Source: an uncultured Dokdonia sp.
GTDB lineage: Bacteria > Bacteroidota > Bacteroidia > Flavobacteriales > Flavobacteriaceae
Assembly: GCF_947496725.1 (NCBI RefSeq)
Contig: NZ_CANMDS010000001.1
Span: forward strand, 62,001 to 126,000
DNA: 64,000 nucleotides
Direction of reading: 5' to 3'
Shown: in pieces, positions 50,018-60,998 of the stretch
Layout: every line of letters starts with the position of its first letter
Numbering within the stretch: position 1 is the stretch's first letter
Notes under the pieces: model-generated
What the model was told of the DNA's origin: nothing
Database searches by the model: none
What the model saw: only the letters and a program-made list of their open reading frames with translations
Program-made: the position numbers and the translations under genes

Positions 50018-52120
50018 ATGAATCCCACATTTTTACAAACTCCCATAGATTACCTTAAAGGCGTAGGTCCTAACAGAGCAGACTTATTGCGTTCTGAGCT
50101 GGGTATACACACCTTTCAGGACCTAATGCATCTTTTCCCGCACAGGTATATTGATAAAACGCGTTATTATAAAATAAGCGAGCTTGAGCGTAGCAATGCA
50201 GAGGTGCAGATTATAGGGAAGTTTACCAGTATGAAGATGATAGAGGGTAAAGGTCGCAGGCTTGTGGCAACCTTTAGAGATGATGGTGGGCAGATGGAGC
50301 TAGTATGGTTTAGAGGTCATAAATGGATCAAGGAGGGTATCAAGATGAATACGCCTTATGTAATTTTTGGAAAATGTAATTATTACAACGGTAAATTCTC
50401 GATGCCACATCCAGAGATGGAACTGCTTTCTGAGCACGAAAAAAGTATACGATCTGCAATGCAACCCGTGTACCCATCTACCGAAAAATTATCTAATCGT
50501 GGCATCACAAATAAGGTGGTAAATGGAGTGATGCAAACCCTCTTTATGGAGGCAAAAAATCACCTCTTTGAGAGCCTCTCAAAACCCCTTGTTACAGAGC
50601 TCAAATTAATGCCAAAAAGAGAGGCACTTTTAAACGTTCATTTTCCGCAATCTCAAGAGCATCTTGCACGTGCTCAATACCGATTAAAATTTGAAGAATT
50701 TTTTTATATCCAGCTACAACTTGCCTTTAAAAATGTAAACCATAAGACCAAAATAAAGGGGTACCCCTTTGAGAAAGTTGGTCCCATTTTTACAGAGTTT
50801 TATAATGACCATTTACCATTTGAGTTGACTGGTGCACAAAAACGTGTTCTTAAAGAAATACGTCACGACCTAGGTACAAATGCACAAATGAACAGGCTTT
50901 TACAGGGAGATGTGGGTTCTGGCAAGACCATAGTAGCGCTTATGTCAATGTTAATGGCACTTGACAACGGTTTTCAGGCTTGTTTAATGGCACCTACTGC
51001 CATCCTGGCAGTGCAACACTATCAAAGATTGTTAGAATTATGTAAAGAACTGAATACCAGTATTTCATTACTTCAAGGTTCAACCAAAGCTTCAGAACGT
51101 AAAATCATACACGAGCAACTAGAAAATGGTGAGCTAGACATCCTTATAGGTACACACGCTCTACTAGAAGACAAGGTAAAATTTAAGAATCTTGGGCTCG
51201 CAGTGATAGATGAGCAACACCGTTTTGGGGTAAAGCAACGCAGCAAGTTATGGCACAAAAATGAGTACCCACCACACGTACTTGTGATGACCGCCACCCC
51301 TATCCCCCGCACCCTGGCGATGACTGTTTATGGTGATCTAGATGTGAGTGTAATTGACGAGTTACCACCAGGCAGAAAAGCCATAAAAACGGTGCATAGA
51401 TATGACGCAAATAGACTCAAAGTTTTTAAGTTTATTAGGGACGAAATTGCCCTAGGTAGACAAGTCTATATTGTGTACCCATTAATACAAGAATCTGAGG
51501 CGATGGATTACAAAGATTTGATGGATGGCTACGAGAGTATTTCTCGCGAATTTCCGATGCCAGAATATCAGATTTCTATCGTGCACGGAAAGATGAAACC
51601 AGACGATAAAGAGATTGAAATGAATCGCTTTATAAAAGGTGAAACTCAAATTATGGTCGCCACAACCGTAATAGAAGTTGGCGTAAATGTTCCTAACGCT
51701 TCTGTGATGATTATTGAGAGTGCAGAGCGTTTTGGGTTAAGCCAGTTACACCAGCTGCGTGGTCGTGTAGGTCGAGGTGCAGAGCAAAGCTATTGCATCC
51801 TTATGACCAGTCACAAACTCTCTAGCGATAGTAAAGTGCGCCTAGAGACAATGACACGCACTAATGATGGCTTTGAAATAGCAGAGGTAGATCTCAAGCT
51901 GCGAGGCCCAGGCGACATTACAGGAACCCAGCAAAGTGGCGCGCTCAACCTTAAAATAGCAGATATTATACGTGACAATGACATTCTAAAGGTAGCCAGA
52001 AGCTATGCTTGGCAACTGGTAAAAGACGATCCTAAGTTTGAGAAAGAAGAAAACCAGATCATACGCTTTATGTATGCCCAGATGATGAAGTTTAAAAATA
52101 TCTGGAGTTATATCTCTTAA
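50018..52120 (+). CDS. recG: ATP-dependent DNA helicase RecG
   Basis: A 700-residue helicase that reverses stalled replication forks and processes Holliday junctions. The N-terminal wedge domain has YLKGVGPNRADLL and DLMHLFPHRYIDKTRYY. Helicase motifs are GDVGSGKT (Walker A, near 297), VIDEQHRFGVKQR (Walker B, near 396), MTATPIPRTLAMT (III), TTVIEVGVNVPNA (V) and QLRGRVGRG (VI). The length is normal. It is divergent from the M1 gene with an 82-base gap and ends before the DUF4377-like lipoprotein gene. Confidence 0.96.
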   Translation: MNPTFLQTPIDYLKGVGPNRADLLRSELGIHTFQDLMHLFPHRYIDKTRYYKISELERSNAEVQIIGKFTSMKMIEGKGRRLVATFRDDGGQMELVWFRGHKWIKEGIKMNTPYVIFGKCNYYNGKFSMPHPEMELLSEHEKSIRSAMQPVYPSTEKLSNRGITNKVVNGVMQTLFMEAKNHLFESLSKPLVTELKLMPKREALLNVHFPQSQEHLARAQYRLKFEEFFYIQLQLAFKNVNHKTKIKGYPFEKVGPIFTEFYNDHLPFELTGAQKRVLKEIRHDLGTNAQMNRLLQGDVGSGKTIVALMSMLMALDNGFQACLMAPTAILAVQHYQRLLELCKELNTSISLLQGSTKASERKIIHEQLENGELDILIGTHALLEDKVKFKNLGLAVIDEQHRFGVKQRSKLWHKNEYPPHVLVMTATPIPRTLAMTVYGDLDVSVIDELPPGRKAIKTVHRYDANRLKVFKFIRDEIALGRQVYIVYPLIQESEAMDYKDLMDGYESISREFPMPEYQISIVHGKMKPDDKEIEMNRFIKGETQIMVATTVIEVGVNVPNASVMIIESAERFGLSQLHQLRGRVGRGAEQSYCILMTSHKLSSDSKVRLETMTRTNDGFEIAEVDLKLRGPGDITGTQQSGALNLKIADIIRDNDILKVARSYAWQLVKDDPKFEKEENQIIRFMYAQMMKFKNIWSYIS

Positions 52121-52200
52121 TTGTCCAAACATAACAATCGCTTAACACACTGTAGCGCAACCTTATGCTCATCACTTCATCTTAATTAAAAGATATCCTT

Positions 52201-52791
52201 ATGAACATTAGATTCACCCTTACGCTTTACACAATAATCGCAATATTACTGGTAAGCTGCTCTACAGATGACAGCGTTAACACAGAAGAAGACAATCGTA
52301 TTTTTATAAATAACACTACACTAGAGTATAAACATTACAAAATTACCGCTACTGCTCTTGATAACGGACTCTTTAATCTAGTGCGTCCTGAAGATGAAGA
52401 AGACTTTTTTATACTTTACGGAGGCGTAAATGGCTTCATACCAGAATTAGGCACAAATTATACGATAGCTGTGGCAAAATATTCAGTTCCAAACCCGCCT
52501 GCAGATGCAGGTAGCACAGAGTATGACTTTTTAAGGATTATTGAGCAATCTGAAGGGTCTACAACAGAAACTTTTGACCTAAGATTGATTACTCAATACA
52601 GCGATGTACAAGATACTTTTATCACATCAGACAGCAGTAGTAATTATGCACTACTTAATGATATAGCTATAGATTGTAATACCGTATGCGAGCAGCTTGA
52701 ACCTACACTAAATGAATTTGAAACCCTTTATGGTACCTTCTCAAGAAACAGCGATAATAGTTACAAGCTGCTAGACACTTATATACAGTAG
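52201..52791 (+). CDS. Exported lipoprotein, DUF4377-like
   Basis: A 196-residue lipoprotein; signal MNIRFTLTLYTIIAILLVSC with Cys at 20, then acidic STDDSVNTEEDN, the surface-export pattern. The mature part holds FILYGGVNGFIPELGTNYTIAVAKYS-like sequence, in which GFIPELGTNYTIAV and PNPPADAGSTEY resemble DUF4377, a domain in heat-shock and META-like lipoproteins. The family call is tentative. It contains two Cys near 160 (CNTVCEQ). Located 80 bases after recG. Function unknown. Confidence 0.65.
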   Translation: MNIRFTLTLYTIIAILLVSCSTDDSVNTEEDNRIFINNTTLEYKHYKITATALDNGLFNLVRPEDEEDFFILYGGVNGFIPELGTNYTIAVAKYSVPNPPADAGSTEYDFLRIIEQSEGSTTETFDLRLITQYSDVQDTFITSDSSSNYALLNDIAIDCNTVCEQLEPTLNEFETLYGTFSRNSDNSYKLLDTYIQ

Positions 52792-53042
52792 CTTAGCCGT
52801 CACAGCACTCCAGGCATACTGTTTCTAGGCACACACCACTATATCACACCTCAAACTTTAATAAACACCTACCTCTTTTCCAGTCAAACGATTATCTTAC
52901 AACTCAGTAACAACAACTTTAAAAAAGACGTGACAATCACTTTATTAAGTTAAGTACAAAATATGCGATTATAAGTAGTAAAATGGGGATATATACGCTT
53001 TCGCGAAAGCGTAAAAAACTACACAGATACTCTCTCTTCTCC
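52792..53042. other. Intergenic region before pheT
   Basis: AT-rich region with no credible gene. It contains a perfect copy of the palindrome at 52997-53010 and ends at the pheT promoter. No leader peptide rich in Phe was seen. Confidence 0.6.
52997..53010. repeat. GCTTTCGCGAAAGC palindrome, intergenic copy
   Basis: Perfect copy within TACGCTTTCGCGAAAGCGTA (52994-53013), 33 bases upstream of the pheT -33 box. Confidence 0.95.
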
Positions 53043-53073
53043 TTTGCCTACTTGCTTACTTATCCTATATTTG
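53043..53073 (+). promoter_or_regulatory. Promoter for pheT
   Basis: TTTG at 53043-53046, 19-base spacer, TATATTTG at 53066-53073: the best consensus match in the window. It lies 24 bases before ATG 53098 and excludes the longer frame that starts inside it. Confidence 0.8.
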
Positions 53074-53097
53074 CCTACTTCAAAAAGCTCCATTTTT

Positions 53098-55524
53098 ATG
53101 AAAATTTCTTACAACTGGTTAAAGCAGTTTATTGATATAGATTGGGATGCCGAAAAAACTGGCGAACTCCTAACAGACCTAGGTCTAGAGATAGAAGGTA
53201 TAGATACTTACCAAAGTGTAAAAGGCGGTCTAGAAGGGATTGTAATAGGTCACGTGCTCACCTGCGAGCAACACAGCAATGCAGACAAGCTTAAAGTAAC
53301 TACGGTAGACATAGGTGCTGAGGCTCCTGTACAGATAGTGTGTGGCGCGCCAAATGTAGCTGCAGGTCAAAAAGTACCAGTCGCAACTATAGGCACTACG
53401 CTATACACAGAAGAAGGTGAAGCGTGGAAAATTAAGAAAGGAAAAATACGTGGTGAGGAATCTCACGGTATGATCTGTGCAGAAGATGAGCTAGGCCTAG
53501 GTAAGAGTCACGACGGTATTATGATACTAGACGAGGCACTTGTACCAGGAACACCAGCTGCTCAAGTTTTTGAAATAGAAAATGATCAAGTTTTTGAAAT
53601 AGGCCTTACGCCTAACCGTGCAGATGCTATGAGTCACTGGGGTGTTGCCCGTGATCTTAAAGCTGGATTGTTACAGAAAGAGATAAACAAAGGACTTATC
53701 ACTCCATCTACCTCTTCTTTTAAAATAGAAAAGCGTGTACACAAAATAGATGTAGATGTACTAGACTCAGAAAAAGCACCACGCTACGCGGGAGTTGTGA
53801 TAAGCGGTCTTAAAGTAGAAGACTCGCCAGAGTGGTTACAACACAGGCTTAAAGCTATAGGCCTCTCGCCTATTAATAATATTGTAGATGCGACTAATTA
53901 TGTACTTCACGAGCTAGGGCAGCCGCTACACGCCTTTGACCTTAGTAAAATCACTGGAGAAAAGATTGAAGTACGCACACTAGAAGCTGGAACAAAGTTT
54001 ACGACACTAGATGGTGTAGAACGTGAACTACACGAAGATGATCTTATGATCTGTGATGCAGAGAAACCTATGTGTATTGCTGGAGTTTTTGGCGGTTTAC
54101 ATAGTGGCGTTTCAGAAAATACAAATGCCATCTTTTTAGAAAGCGCTTACTTTAACCCTGTGGCTGTGCGTAAAACAGCAAAGCGCCACGGGCTTAATAC
54201 AGACGCATCTTTTCGTTTTGAGAGAGGTATAGATCCTAATATTACTGAGTATGCACTTACAAGAGCTGCTATACTTATTATGGAGATTGCCGGTGGAGAG
54301 ATTACAAGCGAGATAGTAGATATCTACCCTAAAAAGATAGAAGACCAGCAGGTGTTCTTAAACTTTGATAATACTACAAAACTTATAGGCCAAGAATTAC
54401 CTCGTGAGGTGATTAAAGAAATTTTAATGTCACTAGATATTAAAATTAACAATGTGACAGAAAGCGGGATAGGTATGACCATACCAGCTTTTAGAAATGA
54501 TGTAACTAGAGAGGCAGATGTTATAGAAGAGATACTACGTGTATACGGTTATAACAACATCTCTTTTGGCAACAAGCTTAATGCTACCGTATCATCTACC
54601 TCAAAATTTGATGATCACAGAGTAAGTGATGTAGTGGGTAATCAACTCGCGGCACAAGGCTTCTATGAGATGATGGCAAACAGCCTTACCACTCCAGCCT
54701 ATACAACACTTTCTGAAAATCTTAAAGATGCATACAATGTAGAGATGCTTAACCCGCTAGGTAAAGAACTTAGTGTAATGAGACAGTCTATGCTGTTTTC
54801 TGGACTTGAAGCAATCTCGTACAATGTAAATCGCCGTCGTAGTGATATAAAGCTCTTTGAGTTTGGAAAAACGTATCACAATTACCCAGGTGAGCGCAAG
54901 GAAGATAAGCACCTTGCATTATTTGTAACAGGTAATCGCAACAGTGAGTCGTGGACGGGTACTAGCACTCCTACTAACTTCTTTTACTTAAAAGGTGTTG
55001 TGACATCAGTACTAGAAAAACTTAATATTACCAGAGTACGTCCTTCGAGTGTGAAAAATGATTTATTTTCTGAAGCTGTAGGTTTATCTCTTGGAAAACA
55101 AGAAGTGGTAACCTACGGTATTGTAAAGAAAAGTGTTTTAAAGAAATTTGACATTTCTCAAGACGTATACTTTGCAGATTTTAACTGGGACGCGATTTTA
55201 GAGATTGCTGCTCGTAATAAAGTACGCTTTAAAGATATTCCAAAGTATCCATCTGTGCGCAGAGACTTTGCCTTATTACTTGACACAAAGGTCCAGTTTG
55301 AAGAGGTTGCAACGCTTGCAAAACAAACGGAAAAGCAATTACTCAAAGAAGTAAACCTTTTTGATGTATATGAAGGTAAAAACTTGCCAGAAGGAAAGAA
55401 AAGTTATGCTGTGAGTTTCTTATTACAAGATGAAAACAAAACACTTACAGATAAGAATATTGACAAAGTGATGAATAAACTGCAACAACGTTTTGAAAAA
55501 GAACTAGGAGCAACGCTTAGATAA
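53098..55524 (+). CDS. pheT: Phenylalanine-tRNA ligase beta subunit
   Basis: An 808-residue tRNA synthetase beta subunit that pairs with PheS to charge tRNA-Phe. Features are MKISYNWLKQFIDID, a tRNA-binding OB-domain (IVIGHVLTCEQHSNADKLKV, near 41-60), B3/B4 editing domain with SPINNIVDATNYVLHELGQP near 258-277, the B5 motif DVTREADVIEEILRVYGYNNI near 460, and the C-terminal ferredoxin-fold anticodon-binding domain ending KELGATLR. ATG at 53098 is required because the -33 to -7 promoter occupies 53043-53073. PheS is not in the window, so pheT is separated from pheS here. Confidence 0.95.
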   Translation: MKISYNWLKQFIDIDWDAEKTGELLTDLGLEIEGIDTYQSVKGGLEGIVIGHVLTCEQHSNADKLKVTTVDIGAEAPVQIVCGAPNVAAGQKVPVATIGTTLYTEEGEAWKIKKGKIRGEESHGMICAEDELGLGKSHDGIMILDEALVPGTPAAQVFEIENDQVFEIGLTPNRADAMSHWGVARDLKAGLLQKEINKGLITPSTSSFKIEKRVHKIDVDVLDSEKAPRYAGVVISGLKVEDSPEWLQHRLKAIGLSPINNIVDATNYVLHELGQPLHAFDLSKITGEKIEVRTLEAGTKFTTLDGVERELHEDDLMICDAEKPMCIAGVFGGLHSGVSENTNAIFLESAYFNPVAVRKTAKRHGLNTDASFRFERGIDPNITEYALTRAAILIMEIAGGEITSEIVDIYPKKIEDQQVFLNFDNTTKLIGQELPREVIKEILMSLDIKINNVTESGIGMTIPAFRNDVTREADVIEEILRVYGYNNISFGNKLNATVSSTSKFDDHRVSDVVGNQLAAQGFYEMMANSLTTPAYTTLSENLKDAYNVEMLNPLGKELSVMRQSMLFSGLEAISYNVNRRRSDIKLFEFGKTYHNYPGERKEDKHLALFVTGNRNSESWTGTSTPTNFFYLKGVVTSVLEKLNITRVRPSSVKNDLFSEAVGLSLGKQEVVTYGIVKKSVLKKFDISQDVYFADFNWDAILEIAARNKVRFKDIPKYPSVRRDFALLLDTKVQFEEVATLAKQTEKQLLKEVNLFDVYEGKNLPEGKKSYAVSFLLQDENKTLTDKNIDKVMNKLQQRFEKELGATLR

Positions 55525-55544
55525 TCATTTTAACAAATTACTTT

Positions 55545-55580
55545 AAGCCCCAAATTTTCAAGAAAATTTGGGGCTTTTTT
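55545..55580 (+). terminator. Hairpin terminator after pheT
   Basis: AAGCCCCAAATTTTC pairs with GAAAATTTGGGGCTT (15 pairs) around 2-3 bases, with a six-base T-run. Confidence 0.92.
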
Positions 55581-55691
55581 ATTGTCTACAATCGAGGCAT
55601 CTTACAATTAGATAAGCACAACTTACTGCTCTTAAGACCTTAACATATTTGTTTAATAGTTTCAATAATTTTATACAGTATGACTGTTGCA

Positions 55692-55722
55692 TTGACATTG
55701 CGGCTTTTGTATTGTATATTTA
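55692..55722 (+). promoter_or_regulatory. Candidate promoter for the membrane protein gene
   Basis: TTG at 55692-55694, 20-base spacer, TATATTTA at 55715-55722 (one mismatch). It supports the ATG at 55737 over the earlier in-frame ATG at 55680. Confidence 0.45.
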
Positions 55723-55736
55723 GTAGAAAAAAAGAG

Positions 55737-56459
55737 ATGCTATTAACCAGAACAAACATTCACAACAAATTATTACGTGAGCGCAGCAAGAGTGAGCAAG
55801 AGCAAGATATTCTGGCTCAAGTAGAAGCTATTTTTACACAAGACCGCTTTCGCGAAAGCGGAATCTTAAAAACCCTTAATAGTCCTTCTGGCTCAGGTTA
55901 CAATGAGTTTAACATAGACCTACTGGCTGCCGAAAATATATTCCACATTAAACAAATAGAAAAGATTTGTATAGATTACAGACTTCGTTTTCTAGACACA
56001 AAGTACTTTAAAGGTAAATATCCACAGCAAGCGCTAGACAATATTAAATATCTTGAAAACACGCACAATACAGAGCTAGATGGTTTTAAAATCATAGCTC
56101 CGTCAAAAATGTTTGTACTAGAAAAAGCAGACGACCCTTTACTTTTTGCCCCTATGGGTAATGGCTATTACTACCTCATACATAAATGGGGAAATGACCT
56201 TAACCCCTTTAGAAAGCAGTGGGCTTGGTCTTTTAAATCTTTTGAAAACCTTATCGTAACCACACTTTTAATAAGCCTAATAGCCACTATGCTTATACCA
56301 GATGGTCTTTTTACAAAGAATCAAGATTTAAGTCAAGATGTTATGGTCTTTTTCTTTATGTTTAAGTCCATCGCAGCGATTGTGTTATTTTATGCCTTTG
56401 CACTAGGTAAAAATTTCAACAAAGCGATATGGAATAGCACTTACGATAAAACAAGATAA
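55737..56459 (+). CDS. Membrane protein of unknown function
   Basis: A 240-residue protein. The start at ATG 55737 (MLLTRTNIHNKLLRERS) is preferred to ATG 55680 because a promoter-like element lies between them. The first 160 residues are soluble with a helical N-terminus; two hydrophobic helices near 167-190 (LIVTTLLISLIATMLIP) and 202-222 (MVFFFMFKSIAAIVLFYAF) make a C-terminal hairpin. The repeat palindrome encodes DRFRESGIL near residues 39-47. No recognised family. It is 4 bases upstream of the DUF2007 gene, which also has two C-terminal helices. Confidence 0.72.
   Translation: MLLTRTNIHNKLLRERSKSEQEQDILAQVEAIFTQDRFRESGILKTLNSPSGSGYNEFNIDLLAAENIFHIKQIEKICIDYRLRFLDTKYFKGKYPQQALDNIKYLENTHNTELDGFKIIAPSKMFVLEKADDPLLFAPMGNGYYYLIHKWGNDLNPFRKQWAWSFKSFENLIVTTLLISLIATMLIPDGLFTKNQDLSQDVMVFFFMFKSIAAIVLFYAFALGKNFNKAIWNSTYDKTR
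55846..55859. repeat. GCTTTCGCGAAAGC palindrome inside the membrane protein gene
   Basis: Perfect copy read as FRES (DRFRESGIL). Confidence 0.95.
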
Positions 56460-56463
56460 CTAT

Positions 56464-56982
56464 ATGAGTATACTACCAGATTCCCGTTATGAGAAGATCC
56501 ACACTGGATCTGCCATTGAGACAAAACGTTTACAGATCATTCTAGAAGAACAAGGAATCCCTAGTATACTGAGAGATGATAATGAGAGTGCAAAGCTAGC
56601 TGGTTATGCACTGGGCTCTCCAGATCAATCAAGACTACTGGTTGACAAGGAACATCTAGTAAAAGCAAAACACGTCGTAGCAGCGACCCTAGAGGATTTT
56701 AAAACTAATGCCCTTACAGATGATGAGCTTAACTCGCTCTCACAAGAAGAATCGCAAAGTGAACCTCTAAAAACGATCTCTAAAAGTACTACAGAAAAGA
56801 AAAAGCCAGGAGTATCTCCTGGCCGTCTTATCTTTTATGTACTCTTCTTATTATACTCCTTATGGCGTTTATCACCTTTATTAAGAGGTGAGGAATTACC
56901 ATTACTTCGCATTATAATAAGCGGCGCGTTAAGCATATTCTGTATTTATATGCTCATCTCTTACTTCACTAATAAAAAGTAA
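56464..56982 (+). CDS. DUF2007-type protein with C-terminal membrane helices
   Basis: A 172-residue protein. The N-terminal DUF2007 (putative signal transducing) domain is seen in YEKIHTGSAIETKRLQIILEEQGIP (use IHTGSAIETKRLQIILEEQ, about 12-30) and RLLVDKEHLVKAKHVV near 57-72. A Ser/Gln/Lys linker (NSLSQEESQSEPLKT) leads to two hydrophobic helices near 122-165. Function unknown; the domain probably senses or binds something in the cytoplasm. It starts 4 bases after the preceding gene and is convergent with the ABC-F gene 9 bases later. Confidence 0.78.
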   Translation: MSILPDSRYEKIHTGSAIETKRLQIILEEQGIPSILRDDNESAKLAGYALGSPDQSRLLVDKEHLVKAKHVVAATLEDFKTNALTDDELNSLSQEESQSEPLKTISKSTTEKKKPGVSPGRLIFYVLFLLYSLWRLSPLLRGEELPLLRIIISGALSIFCIYMLISYFTNKK

Positions 56983-56991
56983 GGGAGTAGC

Positions 56992-58623
<1,632 letters not shown>

Positions 58624-58633
58624 TTAGAGCCTG

Positions 58634-58641
58634 CAAAAATA
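58634..58641 (-). promoter_or_regulatory. Candidate promoter -7 element for the ABC-F gene
   Basis: TATTTTTG on the minus strand, 23 bases before the ABC-F start; the -33 box was not found at proper spacing. Confidence 0.35.
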
Positions 58642-58723
58642 CCCATAATTAAAGAAATTTTAAACATAAGTATAGTTAAATGCTTTTAACGTGGCTTTAA
58701 CAACTTCAATACACCTTTAAACT

Positions 58724-58763
58724 TATTTTTGAGAACAATGCGCTATGCTTGCTTTTCAAGCAT
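58724..58763 (+). promoter_or_regulatory. Promoter -7 element and leader hairpin of the thioredoxin-fold lipoprotein gene
   Basis: TATTTTTG at 58724-58731 is a consensus -7 box. Downstream, ATGCTTG (58745-58751) pairs with CAAGCAT (58757-58763) around CTTTT, within the predicted leader before ATG 58779. Confidence 0.4.
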
Positions 58764-58778
58764 AAATTAATACCCTAT

Positions 58779-60191
58779 ATGAAATATCACATCGCCCTTC
58801 TCTCGTTACTTGTAGTATGTACAAGCAGTTGCATCTCTGAAGACAAAGACAAGGCAGACGGAACCTACATAGGCGGTGAGATTATTAACCCTGTACAGAG
58901 CTATGTGCTTTTGCGCAAAGGTGAAAACGTTACAGATAGTATACCCCTAGATAGACGTAATAGATTTTTACATAAACTAGAAAATTTTGAAAGCGGCCTT
59001 TACCGCTTTGAGCACGGAGAACACCAGATTGTTCATATAGAGGAAGGTGACAGTATACTATTGCGTGTTAATACAAAAGAGTTTGATGAGTCTTTAAGCT
59101 TCTCTGGCTACGGTTCAGAAAAAAGTACTTTTCTTATAGATATGTACTTGCACTGGGAGTCTGAAAACAACAACATAAAAAGAAAGTATCAGAAAAATCC
59201 TCAAAACTTTCAAAAGACATTAGACTCAATGTCTATTATACATCAAGAAGAATTAAGCGATTTCTTAAATAATCCCGAAGCCACCTACTCAGATGATTTT
59301 ATAGATATTGCCCGAGCGGTTTCAAAACTGGATAACTATCAACGCAAGGAGCTTTACCCCTTTGCTCATTATGGGAAAGATAAACTTAACTTCATTAAAA
59401 CACTGCCAGGTGACTTTTACCGCTTTCGCGAAAGCGTAGATATAAATAATCCTAACCTTGATGAGTTATACGGTTTTAGAAGATATCTGGGATCATACAT
59501 AAACCATCTAAGTTTTTTAAGATATGGTGACCAGTCTAAGTACGACCGTATGTCTTACGTGCATAATCACCACCAGATTGCTGTTATAGATAGTATTATT
59601 ACAAATGAGCCGCTCAAGGAAAGACTTCTCAACCAGATGGCACGTATTTTTATTGCAAACAGCAATAACTCTCAAGAGGTTGCCACCCTGTTTGATGAGA
59701 TAAAGGCCGTTTCTTCATCTCAAGAAACCATTGAAAACATAGATGCATTGTACTCTAACAATGAGAGTATGCAGGCCGGAAACACGATACCAGATGTTCT
59801 TATTGTAGATACTAACCTTGCAATGAGCACACTATCAAGCCGTATTACAAAGCCTACTGTGCTATACTTCTGGTCTTACTCGAGAAAGTCACATATGAAC
59901 AACTCGCACCAAAAAGCAAAAGATTTACAAAGGAAATACCCAGAGTTTAACTTTATAGCGATTAATGTAAATAAAGAACAAGATAAGTGGATACGTCATC
60001 TAGATAACAAGAATTACAACTCCCTTATGGAATACCAACTTGCAAAGCCTGCTCTGGGCAGAAAGCAACTAGTGCTCAATGATATTAACAAGACAATAGT
60101 GCTAGATAAAAAAGGTGTGATTCTTAATAGCCACGCAAACATACACAGCTCAAAATTTGAGAATGAGCTCCTTGCCTATTTAAATCAATAG
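58779..60191 (+). CDS. Exported lipoprotein with a thioredoxin-like C-terminal domain lacking CxxC
   Basis: A 470-residue lipoprotein. ATG at 58779 gives the signal MKYHIALLSLLVVCTSSC, Cys near 18, followed by ISEDKDKAD. The middle is a helical domain of about 300 residues of DUF4369-like type; residues from about 335 form a TlpA/thioredoxin fold (DVLIVDTNLAMSTLSSRITKP, then VLYFWSYSRKSHMNNSHQKA) in which the redox C-x-x-C is replaced by YSRKSH, so disulfide chemistry is unlikely. The repeat palindrome encodes YRFRESVDI. Transcribed alone between the ABC-F gene and a terminator. Function unknown. Confidence 0.75.
   Translation: MKYHIALLSLLVVCTSSCISEDKDKADGTYIGGEIINPVQSYVLLRKGENVTDSIPLDRRNRFLHKLENFESGLYRFEHGEHQIVHIEEGDSILLRVNTKEFDESLSFSGYGSEKSTFLIDMYLHWESENNNIKRKYQKNPQNFQKTLDSMSIIHQEELSDFLNNPEATYSDDFIDIARAVSKLDNYQRKELYPFAHYGKDKLNFIKTLPGDFYRFRESVDINNPNLDELYGFRRYLGSYINHLSFLRYGDQSKYDRMSYVHNHHQIAVIDSIITNEPLKERLLNQMARIFIANSNNSQEVATLFDEIKAVSSSQETIENIDALYSNNESMQAGNTIPDVLIVDTNLAMSTLSSRITKPTVLYFWSYSRKSHMNNSHQKAKDLQRKYPEFNFIAINVNKEQDKWIRHLDNKNYNSLMEYQLAKPALGRKQLVLNDINKTIVLDKKGVILNSHANIHSSKFENELLAYLNQ
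59422..59435. repeat. GCTTTCGCGAAAGC palindrome inside the thioredoxin-fold lipoprotein gene
   Basis: Perfect copy read as FRES (YRFRESVDI). Confidence 0.95.
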
Positions 60192-60208
60192 ACCACATAT
60201 AATCACAT

Positions 60209-60238
60209 AAAAAAGCCTCCTTAATAAGGAGGCTTTTT
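60209..60238. terminator. Bidirectional hairpin terminator
   Basis: AAAAAAGCCTCCTTA pairs with TAAGGAGGCTTTTTT around a 1-2 base turn, between the lipoprotein and the transaldolase gene. Confidence 0.92.
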
Positions 60239-60260
60239 TATGCTTAGTATTTGATGAGGA

Positions 60261-60917
60261 TTATTTGTTACCCTTCTCATAGTCTGCTAGAAACTTAGCA
60301 AGACCACTATCTGTAAGCGGGTGTCTTAATAATCCCTCTATAGAAGATAAAGGACCTGTCATAACATCTGCCCCTATTTTTGCACAATCTATTACGTGCA
60401 TTGTGTGCCTTACTGAGGCTGCTAGAATTTGTGTGTCAAACATATAGTTATCATATATGTGACGTATCTCTGTAATAAGGTTAAGTCCATCTGTAGAGAT
60501 ATCATCTAGTCTCCCTATAAATGGAGATACATATGTTGCACCAGCCTTTGCAGCAAGTAATGCTTGCCCGCAAGAAAACACGAGTGTACAGTTAGTACGT
60601 ATCCCTTTATCAGAAAAATATTTTATAGCCTTTATACCATCCTTGATCATAGGCACCTTTACGACAATTTGCTCGTGTAATGCAGCAAGTTCCTCCCCTT
60701 CTTTAATCATCTCATCATACGTAGTAGAGATTACCTCTGCACTCACATCTCCTGTAGCAATAGCACAGATATCCTTATAGTGTTGTAAGATATTCTCACG
60801 GCCTGTGATACCTTCTTTTGCCATAAGTGATGGGTTTGTAGTTACCCCGTCAAGAACACCAAGGTCTTGCGCTTCTCTAATCTGGTCTAAGTTTGCGGTG
60901 TCTATAAAAAATTTCAT
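60261..60917 (-). CDS. Transaldolase / fructose-6-phosphate aldolase family enzyme
   Basis: A 218-residue short transaldolase family enzyme (TIM barrel). [16 protein letters not shown] is the family start, [12 protein letters not shown] the first motif, VVKVPM near residue 86 carries the Schiff-base Lys, and [15 protein letters not shown] lies near 130. The short transaldolase and the fructose-6-phosphate aldolase share this layout, and the sequence does not tell them apart. It moves a three-carbon unit between sugars in the pentose phosphate pathway if a transaldolase. It has a -7 promoter element at 60943-60950. Confidence 0.92.
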   Translation of the reverse strand: MKFFIDTANLDQIREAQDLGVLDGVTTNPSLMAKEGITGRENILQHYKDICAIATGDVSAEVISTTYDEMIKEGEELAALHEQIVVKVPMIKDGIKAIKYFSDKGIRTNCTLVFSCGQALLAAKAGATYVSPFIGRLDDISTDGLNLITEIRHIYDNYMFDTQILAASVRHTMHVIDCAKIGADVMTGPLSSIEGLLRHPLTDSGLAKFLADYEKGNK

Positions 60918-60942
60918 AGGTTTTTCTTTTGTTGATTATACA

Positions 60943-60950
60943 CAAATGTA
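60943..60950 (-). promoter_or_regulatory. Promoter -7 element for the transaldolase gene
   Basis: TACATTTG on the minus strand, 26 bases before the start; no clear -33 box at 19 bases. Confidence 0.4.
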
Positions 60951-60998
60951 GCTAAAAGTGATAAGTCGTTTCCCTTACAAGGATTAATTGTTTGTTAA

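Noticed and set aside
53044-53097. An N-terminal extension of pheT
   Set aside because: It starts inside the consensus promoter at 53043-53073 and adds 18 residues not seen in PheT proteins.
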